From Actinokineospora xionganensis (GTDB lineage: Bacteria > Actinomycetota > Actinomycetes > Mycobacteriales > Pseudonocardiaceae): a DNA stretch of 64,000 nucleotides. A program made the position numbers and the translations under genes. The notes beneath the pieces were generated by a model. That model saw only the letters and a program-made list of their open reading frames with translations, made no database searches and was not told where the DNA came from. This document shows positions 57,310 through 64,000 of this stretch, piece after piece. The stretch spans positions 1 to 64,000 of the forward strand of contig NZ_JABVED010000003.1 in assembly GCF_014323725.1 (NCBI RefSeq). Direction: 5' to 3'. How positions within the stretch are numbered: the stretch's first letter is position 1; every line of letters begins with the position of its first letter.

Positions 57310-58620
57310 TCAGCTCGCGAGGCTTGCCCGACGGCGGGTGAACCACAGGGCACCGGCACCTGCCGCGATCAGGGCGATGCCCGTGCCCACCGTGGCCACG
57401 GGGTTCGCGCCGGTGGCGGCCAGGGAGGCGGTGACAGTGGTCTTGGTCGTGTTCACCGGGATGACCGCCGCTGCCGGGGTGGTTTCGGCCTCGATGGCGG
57501 CGATGGACGCGGTCAGGACGTTGTTGGCCAGGTTGGGATCGGCGTAGCCGCCCCGGTCGACCTCAAGCCGCACGTCAGCGGCCCGAAACGCGCTCTCGAC
57601 GCGAACCGTGACGCCGATGAACTCGATCAGGCCGGGGTGCCTGCGGCCCTCGAAGCCACCCGAAACCGACTGGCCCTGAATGGTCGACGGCATGCCGCCG
57701 AAGGTGTCCACCAGCTTGAGACCCGCCGGGACGGTCAGCGTCGCCCGGAGCTGTTCTGCGAGGTTGCCGTCCGGGTAGACGCCGCCGACGATGGTGAACT
57801 CGTCACCGACCTGGATGCTCGGGGCGAAGTCCGGGGACTTCATGTCATACGTCGTGTCACCCGAGATCATCAGCAGCTGTGAGGTGCGCATGTCCATCCG
57901 GGCGACCCGGTAGCCCGCGTCGACGCCCTTGATGGAAGCGCCCGCCTCGACGGTGATCGGGTCGGTACGGCCGGTGGTGAAGCCGAACTTGGAGTCGCCG
58001 CCTTCCCGCGTCCAGCCTTCGCTGGGGTCGAAACCCGCGCGGTCGTTCGCGCCCAGAACCTGTTGGCCCGCGGGAATGTCCGCGAGACAGTACGTCCCGT
58101 CGACGGCCGAGTTCTCGTAGTTCGAACCGTCGGACTCCACGCCGACCGTGCTGTTGGGGATCACCGGCTCCCCATCTTGACGTAGGCCGTCCTCATTCGC
58201 GTCGCGCCAGACGGTGCCGCAGATCGTGGCGCCTCGAATGCCGAACAGGATTGGGTCGATGGTGGTGGCCGCCGCCAAGACGATCTTGAATGAGGTCGGC
58301 GTGGTAGTGGCGAACGCGGGGTCGGAGTGGCTGATCTCGTACGCCCCGAACGGAATGCCACTGAACCGGTACGTGCCGTCGGCGGCGGTCAGCGCGGTGA
58401 ATTCGCCGCCCGCGCCCTTCGCTTTCACCACCGCGCGGGCCCGGCCCGACTCTCCTTCGTCGACGGTGCCGTCGCTGTCTCGGTCGAACCACACGGAGCC
58501 GCCGAACTCGGTGGTGGGAGCCTGCGCGGCCGCCGTGCCCGTGAGCAGCACGGGGGCGACGGCGGCGGTGAGCATGGCGACGGTGGTGGCGTGCAATACC
58601 AGCTTGGTTTTCTTCGACAT
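57310..58620 (-). CDS. SdrD_B-domain surface protein with LAATG anchor
   Basis: A 436-residue exported protein. In order: signal peptide (1-32), two SdrD_B/Cna_B-like domains (about 37-125 and 130-235; SVWFDRDSDGTVDEGE, TVWRDANEDGLRQDGEP), a DUF11-like Ig domain (about 245-380), and a C-terminal LAATGANP signal followed by a hydrophobic helix and RRR tail. LAxTG signals suit sortase E, so the protein is probably linked to the cell wall. ATG at 58620 follows GGGGAGAAACG. Confidence 0.88.
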   Translation of the reverse strand: MSKKTKLVLHATTVAMLTAAVAPVLLTGTAAAQAPTTEFGGSVWFDRDSDGTVDEGESGRARAVVKAKGAGGEFTALTAADGTYRFSGIPFGAYEISHSDPAFATTTPTSFKIVLAAATTIDPILFGIRGATICGTVWRDANEDGLRQDGEPVIPNSTVGVESDGSNYENSAVDGTYCLADIPAGQQVLGANDRAGFDPSEGWTREGGDSKFGFTTGRTDPITVEAGASIKGVDAGYRVARMDMRTSQLLMISGDTTYDMKSPDFAPSIQVGDEFTIVGGVYPDGNLAEQLRATLTVPAGLKLVDTFGGMPSTIQGQSVSGGFEGRRHPGLIEFIGVTVRVESAFRAADVRLEVDRGGYADPNLANNVLTASIAAIEAETTPAAAVIPVNTTKTTVTASLAATGANPVATVGTGIALIAAGAGALWFTRRRASLAS

Positions 58621-58831
58621 CGTTTCTCCCCAGTTGTTTCCCGCCACTTGGCGAATCACTCATAAAGGCGCTCAGGGCGGCCGAAGGTTGTTATCCGTTA
58701 CGCAATGGAGACATTTATCTGATCGCATTCCATATAAGTGCGCGACAAATAGACCGTCAGCATTTGACGGCCGTGTTCGAGCGCTTTCGGTCGAGCTGAA
58801 TTCCCCAGATCCGTGGTGCCTTCAAGCGGTA

Positions 58832-58849
58832 CACGCCCGACCGGGCGTG
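58832..58849 (-). terminator. Hairpin after lhgO
   Basis: A 7-bp stem CACGCCC-gacc-GGGCGTG lies 13 bases past the lhgO stop on the minus strand. It lacks a T-run. Confidence 0.5.
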
Positions 58850-58862
58850 CTGGTTGCCCCCG

Positions 58863-60050
58863 TTACGAAGCCGACACCTGGTCGGCGACGTGCTTGGCGA
58901 TCTCCAAGGCGCAGGTCGCGGCCGGTGAGGGGGCGTTGAGCACATGGACCTGGTTCGGTGCGGTCTCGATCAGGAAGTCCTGGACCATCGAGCCGTCCGG
59001 GAGCAGCGCCTGGGCCCGGACACCCGCGCCGGAGCGGACGATGTCGTCTTCGCCCACCGCGGGGACGAGCTTGGCCAGGCTCTCGGCGAACCGTCGCTTC
59101 GACAGGGACCGGCGGACCTCGTCGAGGCCGATCGGGAGCGCGTACTTCTTCGCCAAGCGCCAGGTCCCGGGGAAGCGCACGGTCTCCGCGAGGTCGGCCG
59201 CGGAGATGTCACGCCACCGGTATCCCTCGCGTCGCAGGGCGAGGACGGCGTTGGGGCCCGCGTGCACGCTGCCGTCGAGCATCCGGGTCAGGTGCACCCC
59301 GAGGAACGGCAGCGACGCGTCCGGGACCGGGTAGATCAGGCCGCGGACCAGGTGGGCGCGCTCCGGTTTGAGTTCGTAGTACTCGCCGCGGAACGGGACG
59401 ATCCGCGCGACGGGGTCCAGCCCGGCCATCCGGGCGATCCGGTCGCTGTGCAGCCCGGCGCAGTTGACCAGCGCGTCCGCGCGCAGCACCGCGCCGCCGG
59501 TCGCGACCTCGACGCCGCCTGCGCGGCCCGGGCGGATTCCGAGGACCGGTGTGGACAGCCGCAGGTCCGCGCCCGCGTCGGCGAGCAGCCCGGCCAGGGC
59601 CTCGCACACGGCGGGGAAGTCGATGATCCCCGTGCTCTCCACCCGCAACGCCGACACGCACGCCACTTCGGGCTCGTACTCGCGAGCCTCCTCGGCCGAG
59701 ACCAGCTTCGCGGGCACCCCGTTGGCGGCCGCCCGCTCGGCCAGCACGGCCAACGCCGGCAGCTCACTGTGGTCGGTCGCGACGACGAGCTTGCCGCACA
59801 CCCGCACGTCGACCCCGTGCTCGCGGGCGAACCTGACCATCGACTTGTTGCCCGCCACGGACATCCGGGCCTTGAACGAGCCGGGGGCGTAGTACAGCCC
59901 GGCGTGCACGACGTTGGAGTTGTGTCCGGTCTGGTGCGCGGCCCAGCCCGCCTCTTTCTCGAGCAGGGTCACCGCGACGCCGCGCCCCACCAACTCGCGC
60001 GCCGTCGCGAGCCCCAGGATTCCGCCGCCCACCACCAGCACATGTCGCAC
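58863..60050 (-). CDS. lhgO: L-2-hydroxyglutarate oxidase
   Basis: A 395-residue FAD enzyme oxidising L-2-hydroxyglutarate to 2-oxoglutarate. The N-terminal Rossmann motif VLVVGGGILGLATARELVGRG, then HQTGHNSNVVHAGLYYAPGSFKA, VNCAGLHSDRIARMAGLDP and GAGVRAQALLPDGSMVQDF are family hallmarks. It removes a metabolic by-product or funnels electrons to quinone. The GTG start is 41 bases from the divergent flippase gene. Confidence 0.94.
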   Translation of the reverse strand: MRHVLVVGGGILGLATARELVGRGVAVTLLEKEAGWAAHQTGHNSNVVHAGLYYAPGSFKARMSVAGNKSMVRFAREHGVDVRVCGKLVVATDHSELPALAVLAERAAANGVPAKLVSAEEAREYEPEVACVSALRVESTGIIDFPAVCEALAGLLADAGADLRLSTPVLGIRPGRAGGVEVATGGAVLRADALVNCAGLHSDRIARMAGLDPVARIVPFRGEYYELKPERAHLVRGLIYPVPDASLPFLGVHLTRMLDGSVHAGPNAVLALRREGYRWRDISAADLAETVRFPGTWRLAKKYALPIGLDEVRRSLSKRRFAESLAKLVPAVGEDDIVRSGAGVRAQALLPDGSMVQDFLIETAPNQVHVLNAPSPAATCALEIAKHVADQVSAS

Positions 60051-60091
60051 CCGGGCAGCTTAGGCGTGAACGGGTTCTCTACGGTCGAGCG

Positions 60092-61390
60092 GTGACTGCT
60101 GCAAACCTCCGGGAGCGGGTCGGCCCCGCGGTGCTGATGGGCGCGGGCCTCGTCGTCGTCGGTATCGCGGGTTACGTGTTCCTCGCGCTGGCAGGCCACG
60201 CGTTCTCCACGGCCGACGCGGCGGCCCTCGCCAGCTTCTACCTGATCGTGAGCATCGTCGGCCCGGGCGTGTTCGTCGGCCTGGAGCAGGAGACGAGCCG
60301 GTCCACCAGCGCCTGGCTGGCCCGCGACCGCCGTTTCGGCATCGTCGCCCGGCACGCCGCGCTGGTCGGCGCCGCCCTGCTCGCCGTCGTGGCGGTCGCG
60401 CTCCTCTTGATCGGTCCGCTGCTCACCGACAAGGCGCTCTCGGGCCAATGGGGCCTGTTCGCGGCGATCTTCGTGGCGGTCTCCGCGGCCGCGGCGATGT
60501 ACCTGGTCCGCGGCCTGCTGGGTGGCATGCAGCGCTTCGGCGGATACGCGGCGACGCTGACCGTGGAGGGGCTCGTCCGCCTCCTGCTGTGCGTGACGGT
60601 CGTGGTCCTGGGCAACCCGGACGCGACCTGGTACGCGATCACGTTCGGCGTCGGCACCGTCCTCGCGGTGGCCGCGGGCCTGCCGTGGCTGCGCCACCCG
60701 CACGCGGGCGCGGTGCCCGACACCGTCGACACCGTCGACACCATCGACGACGCGGCGAGCCTGCGCGCGATGGCCCGAAGGCTGGTCCTCATGGTGGCCG
60801 CGGCCTTCGGCTTCCAACTGGTGGCGAACCTCGCGCCCATCGTCGTCACGGCCAAGCTCGGCGCCGCCGACACGGCCACTGCGGCAGCTTTCGCGTCGGC
60901 TTTCGTGCTGGTCAGGATCCCGGTGCTGCTCTTCGCGGCGGTCCAGGCCATGCTGCTGCCCGCCCTGACCAAAGCCGCGACAGTGGGCGACTTCGCCACG
61001 GTCCGGGCGACGCTGGGCAAATTCCTCGCGGCCGTGGCGGTAATCGGCACACCGACGGTCCTGCTCGCGCTGCTCATCGGCCCCGAAGCCGTCGAACTGC
61101 TCTTCGGTGCGAAGGTGCGGCTGCCCAGTGGGGTGGTCGGGCTGCTCGCCATCGGCACGGTCCTGGTGCTGACCACCCAGGTGCTGATGCCCGCCCTGCT
61201 CGCGCTCGGCAAACACCGGATCGTCACGATGGCGTGGGCCCTGGGCACCGTGGTGCTCGTCGGAGCCCTCACCCTGCCGTTCTCGCCGACCGCGGCGGCC
61301 GCGTGGGCACAGATCGCCGGCTGCGGGGCGGTCGTGCTGACAATGGCACTGAGCCTGTCCAGGACGCTGCACGCCGCCGAGAAGGCGTAA
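60092..61390 (+). CDS. MATE/Wzx-like polysaccharide flippase
   Basis: A 432-residue membrane protein with about 12 helices, arranged like the MOP (MATE/polysaccharide flippase) superfamily. The N-terminal GLEQETSRSTSAWLARDRRFG and central VANLAPIVVTAKLG motifs suit the family. A short VDTVDTIDD loop between the two halves is encoded by a near-tandem GTCGACACC repeat. It may export or flip a lipid-linked oligosaccharide. No glycosyltransferase cluster is adjacent. Confidence 0.82.
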   Translation: MTAANLRERVGPAVLMGAGLVVVGIAGYVFLALAGHAFSTADAAALASFYLIVSIVGPGVFVGLEQETSRSTSAWLARDRRFGIVARHAALVGAALLAVVAVALLLIGPLLTDKALSGQWGLFAAIFVAVSAAAAMYLVRGLLGGMQRFGGYAATLTVEGLVRLLLCVTVVVLGNPDATWYAITFGVGTVLAVAAGLPWLRHPHAGAVPDTVDTVDTIDDAASLRAMARRLVLMVAAAFGFQLVANLAPIVVTAKLGAADTATAAAFASAFVLVRIPVLLFAAVQAMLLPALTKAATVGDFATVRATLGKFLAAVAVIGTPTVLLALLIGPEAVELLFGAKVRLPSGVVGLLAIGTVLVLTTQVLMPALLALGKHRIVTMAWALGTVVLVGALTLPFSPTAAAAWAQIAGCGAVVLTMALSLSRTLHAAEKA

Positions 61391-61551
61391 TCAAACGGAC
61401 ACGCAAAGTAGTGATCAATTGGTGTGCCTGATGTTCGATGTACGTTCGCAATTCTTCCTGGCCCGGTCGTAGGCAATTCGGGTACGCTGCTCGGGAATCG
61501 GTTGGGTCGGGGGCCCGACAACTGGGGATGTATCAAGTCATCTTGGTGACT

Positions 61552-61586
61552 AGCTGTGTCCGACACTTTCGCGTGCGGACACAGCT
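61552..61586 (+). promoter_or_regulatory. Long 5'-UTR hairpin before the three-repeat protein
   Basis: A perfect 11-bp stem AGCTGTGTCCG / CGGACACAGCT encloses a 13-base loop, 50 bases before the ATG at 61636. A smaller GTCGGG-gg-CCCGAC palindrome lies at 61506-61519 and may end the flippase transcript. Confidence 0.5.
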
Positions 61587-61635
61587 CCAGCATGGGCAAA
61601 ACGCAGCCGGAGCAATTCATCAGGAAGAGGAATAA

Positions 61636-62886
61636 ATGGGGTTCTCCAAGTCCGCGGTGTTTGTGGCGACGACTGTCGCCGCGACACTGATCAGCGGGGC
61701 CGCGCAGGCGTCCGCCGCGCCAGAGCTTCCGGGGGCCGACACCGAGCTGCGGGCCGAGCTGACTGAGGCGCTGGCCGAGGGTGGTACCCGCTTCGTGCCG
61801 CTGTCGCCCACCCGCGTGCTCGACACCCGCAACGGCACCGGCGTTCCGGCCGCCGGTCCGGTGGGCCCGGCAGGCTCGATCGAGGTCTCGGTCGCGGGCA
61901 AGGTCCCGGCCGACGCTGTGGCCGTCGCGCTGAACGTCACCGGCACCGGCGGCACCGCCAACACCTACATCACGGTGTGGCCCTCCGGCCTTGAGCGTCC
62001 GCTGGCCTCCAATGTGAACCTCGCGCCCGGCGAGACCCGGCCGAACGGCGCCGTCACGGAGATCGGCCTCGACGGCTTTGTCTCCCTGTACAACAACGCG
62101 GGCAAGACGCACCTCATCGCCGACCTCGCGGGTTACTACACCGAGTCGACGATCGACACGGCCGCGTACTCCACTGTCGAGCCCGTTCGTATCCGCGACA
62201 CACGCAACGTCGGTGGCGCTGTGCCCGCAGGCCAGTCCATTGAGATCGACTTCTCCGCCAAGGTTCCCGCCTCCGCCACCGCGGTGACGATCAACCTCAC
62301 CGGTGTGGGCGCAACCCAGGGCACGTTCGTCACCGCCTGGCCCACGGGCACCGACCGGCCGACCGCGTCGAGCCTGAACCTCTCGTCGGCCGCGGCCACG
62401 CCGAACCAGGCCATCGTCGCGCTTGGCGCCGACCGAAAGATCTCGCTGTTCAACAATGCGGGCAGCACGCACCTGATCGTCGACCTGGTCGGGTACTACT
62501 CGCCCGAATCGCCGTACCATTTCTACCCGGTCGAGCCTTGGCGCAACATGGACACGCGCCCGGGCGGCGGTCTCGACGGCGGCTATTACGGCAACCTGCC
62601 CTACACGAATCTGCCCGCTGAGATCGTGGCCTTCACCTACAACGTGACCGGTACCAACACCACGGCGAACACTTTCGTCACCGTGTGGCCCGCCGGAATC
62701 GACCTTCCCACGGTGTCGAACCTCAACCTCGCGCCGGGCCAGACCTCGGCCAATATGGCCACCGTTGGCGTCGGTTACGAGGACGGCGAGCGCGCGGTGT
62801 CGTTCTACAACAACGCCGGCTACGTGGACCTGATCGTCGACGTCTCGGGCGTCTTCGCCACCCCGCCTCCGCCGCCCGCAAGCTGA
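61636..62886 (+). CDS. Secreted protein with three repeated beta-rich domains
   Basis: A 416-residue exported protein. The signal peptide (1-28, ending QASAA) is followed by three repeats of about 115 residues (about 51-167, 178-288 and 295-409). Each has a DTR motif, an LNVT or YNVT segment, TVWP or TAWP-G, SNVNLAPG or SSLNLSS, and NNAG-THLI-DLAGYY. These repeats are frequent in secreted actinobacterial proteins, often beside wall hydrolases. No catalytic residues are apparent, so binding or a surface-coat role is likely. Confidence 0.85.
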   Translation: MGFSKSAVFVATTVAATLISGAAQASAAPELPGADTELRAELTEALAEGGTRFVPLSPTRVLDTRNGTGVPAAGPVGPAGSIEVSVAGKVPADAVAVALNVTGTGGTANTYITVWPSGLERPLASNVNLAPGETRPNGAVTEIGLDGFVSLYNNAGKTHLIADLAGYYTESTIDTAAYSTVEPVRIRDTRNVGGAVPAGQSIEIDFSAKVPASATAVTINLTGVGATQGTFVTAWPTGTDRPTASSLNLSSAAATPNQAIVALGADRKISLFNNAGSTHLIVDLVGYYSPESPYHFYPVEPWRNMDTRPGGGLDGGYYGNLPYTNLPAEIVAFTYNVTGTNTTANTFVTVWPAGIDLPTVSNLNLAPGQTSANMATVGVGYEDGERAVSFYNNAGYVDLIVDVSGVFATPPPPPAS

Positions 62887-62913
62887 TCTTTTGGTGACAG
62901 TCGCTCAATGACC

Positions 62914-62945
62914 ACTGGCCGGGGCCCATCGGGGCTCCGGCCAGT
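62914..62945 (+). terminator. Terminator after the three-repeat protein gene
   Basis: A 14-bp stem (arms 62914-62927 and 62932-62945, one G-U pair) with a 4-base loop follows the stop by about 28 bases. The convergent methyltransferase gene ends just after it, so both may use it. Confidence 0.75.
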
Positions 62946-62960
62946 GTCGTCAGAAGGGAA

Positions 62961-63593
62961 CTACGGCCTGCGCAAGGCGAAAAGCACGTTGTTGCGGCGC
63001 GGCGGGATGCGCGTCTCGCAGACGATCTCGAACTCGGGCAGTCCCTCGGCCAGCAGGTTCGACAGCTCCGGGCCGTCGAGGAAGCGCACGTCCTTGTCGC
63101 CGGTGACATAGCGGTCCGCCGTGTACGCGACGAGGTGCGAGAGCCCGGTGCCCTTTTCCCACTCCTTCACCGCGAGCAGCCCGGTCGGCGCGGTGAGCGC
63201 GGCCGCGTCCCGCAGCACGACGCCGCGCAGGTCCTCGGACACGTGGTGCACGACGTCCACGATGGCCACCAGGTCGAACGGCTCCGGCTTCTCGGCCAAC
63301 AGGTCGGTCGACAGCATCTTGCGGAACTCCGCCCGGCTGTCGTCGCCGCGGAATAGCCTGCCCGGCTCAGGGCAGATGTCGATGCCGAGGTAGTCGGCGC
63401 TGGGGAAGACGCGCAGCAACTCCTCGCCGAACGCGCCCTCGCCGCACCCGATCTCCAGGATGCGTTTGGGGCTGCTGATGCTGGCCAGGGTGGTTGCCAG
63501 GTCGGCCAGGTTGATGAACCGGCCGCGATACGCGTTCGCGGCGGGGATTTCCCAGCGGCCGAGTCGATGCCGGATCGCGCTGCCGATGCCCAC
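62961..63593 (-). CDS. Class I SAM-dependent methyltransferase
   Basis: A 210-residue Rossmann methyltransferase. SAM-binding motif I is ILEIGCGEGAFGEEL, motif II is YLGIDICPEPG, and FDLVAIVDVVHHV is motif IV. GTG at 63593 is chosen because AAGGAGTTCCC precedes it; the frame extends to 63641 without family similarity. It is divergent from another methyltransferase at 63662. The substrate is unknown; genes of this kind occur in glycolipid or cell-surface clusters. Confidence 0.85.
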   Translation of the reverse strand: MGIGSAIRHRLGRWEIPAANAYRGRFINLADLATTLASISSPKRILEIGCGEGAFGEELLRVFPSADYLGIDICPEPGRLFRGDDSRAEFRKMLSTDLLAEKPEPFDLVAIVDVVHHVSEDLRGVVLRDAAALTAPTGLLAVKEWEKGTGLSHLVAYTADRYVTGDKDVRFLDGPELSNLLAEGLPEFEIVCETRIPPRRNNVLFALRRP

Positions 63594-63661
63594 GGGAACT
63601 CCTTCGGGATGCGGTGAGGTCGCAGAATAGCGCTCACCCATCGATGGGATACCGTCGACGT

Positions 63662-64000
63662 GTGGCTTCGCTTGAATCAACGGATGGCCAGGGTTACACC
63701 GACCGGCTCAAGAACGTCCAGGGACCGCTGTGGAAGCGCGTTCTGGATGTTCAGCGGCCGTACCGGTGGAATGTGCGGAGGCTCTTCGATGAGCGCGAAG
63801 TCCTCGACGTGGGTTGCGGCATCGGCCGCAACCTGGGGCACCTCGCCCCACACGGTGTCGGAGTCGACCACAACGCGCACTCCGTGCAGCACTGCCGCGA
63901 CCTCGGGCTGACCGCGTTCACCACCGCGGAGTTCGGCGACACGGAGTACGCGAAGCCCGGGCGGTTCGGGGGACTGCTCGCCGCGCACCTCGTGGAGCAC
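63662..64000 (+). CDS. Class I SAM-dependent methyltransferase (partial, runs off the window)
   Basis: The first 113 residues from GTG 63662 are present. After QRPYRWNVRRLFDERE comes SAM motif I VLDVGCGIGRNL, a GVGVDHNAHSVQHCR segment (motif II), and then the frame continues to LLAAHLVEH at the right edge, where motif IV should be. The 3' end is outside the window. It is divergent from the methyltransferase on the minus strand with 68 bases between start codons. Confidence 0.82.
   Translation, partial: MASLESTDGQGYTDRLKNVQGPLWKRVLDVQRPYRWNVRRLFDEREVLDVGCGIGRNLGHLAPHGVGVDHNAHSVQHCRDLGLTAFTTAEFGDTEYAKPGRFGGLLAAHLVEH

Noticed and set aside
60700-60760. Tandem GTCGACACC units as a regulatory repeat
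   Set aside because: They are in frame inside the flippase gene and encode a loop (VDTVDTIDD), so they are coding.
1-64000. CRISPR arrays, tRNA genes, insertion sequences or prophage genes
   Set aside because: No regularly spaced repeats with unique spacers, no cloverleaf-like sequence with a T-loop, and no transposase, integrase or phage structural protein were recognised by eye.

Overview
The window is a dense, GC-rich stretch (GC-biased third positions, many GTG starts, short intergenic gaps) of an actinobacterial chromosome. The gene content points to Pseudonocardiales/Pseudonocardiaceae: an orphan EspG/PPE-like/DUF3558 type VII cluster, an Scr1-type XRE regulator with a DUF397 partner, a CydDC fusion, a split LigD, ShbA, and a BfrB-type ferritin. 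No tRNA, rRNA, CRISPR array, transposase or phage gene was seen. The taxonomic placement is inferred from gene content, not from a marker comparison.

Layout. 1-5.1 kb: end of an unknown gene, rhodanese, DUF4328 membrane protein, cytochrome P450, GDPD phosphodiesterase, SEC-C/DUF5926 protein, DUF952 protein and a frameshifted remnant gene. 5.1-9.4 kb: SigE-family sigma factor, its membrane partner (a paralogue of the remnant) and a large LuxR/LAL regulator. 9.5-13.4 kb: a very large secreted protease joining an M4 endopeptidase to an M28 aminopeptidase, with two P domains. 13.8-19.0 kb: ferritin, arginine deiminase, a DM13 protein and a two-gene LigD system. 19.1-22.3 kb: type VII-like cluster. 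22.3-24.3 kb: DUF397/XRE pair, divergent from three small Cys-containing proteins. 24.3-27.1 kb: CPBP protease and DUF2470 protein behind a possible iron box, then a membrane protein.

27.0-31.0 kb: homogentisate catabolism (HmgA divergent from an unknown protein, fumarylacetoacetase and an IclR regulator). 31.0-39.5 kb: TMEM165-type transporter divergent from cydA-cydB-cydDC, a GAF sensor kinase, a PLDc_N protein and a DevR/DosR-like regulator; a perfect 20-bp palindrome resembling a DosR box lies upstream of cydA. 39.5-42.9 kb: coaA, macro-domain protein, pheA and a phosphoglycerate-mutase-like protein. 43-46 kb: DrrAB-like ABC exporter and an MFS exporter. 46.3-50.7 kb: PASTA lipoprotein, MazG-like protein, ShbA, GH73 glucosaminidase, AurF-like diiron protein and RtcB.

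50.7-64 kb: macrolide-type glycosyltransferase preceded by a tiny upstream ORF and a hairpin, zincin-like metallopeptidase, septum-formation-type protein, a three-gene YgiB-like/YgiC-like/DUF350 operon, serS, a sortase-anchored SdrD_B protein, lhgO, a MATE/Wzx-like flippase, a secreted three-repeat protein and two methyltransferases, the last cut by the window end. Most of the region is ordinary core chromosome. The best signals are regulatory (DevR-like box, attenuator-like leader, iron box, TetR-like operator), the M4-M28 fusion, the type VII cluster and the small Cys-rich operon.
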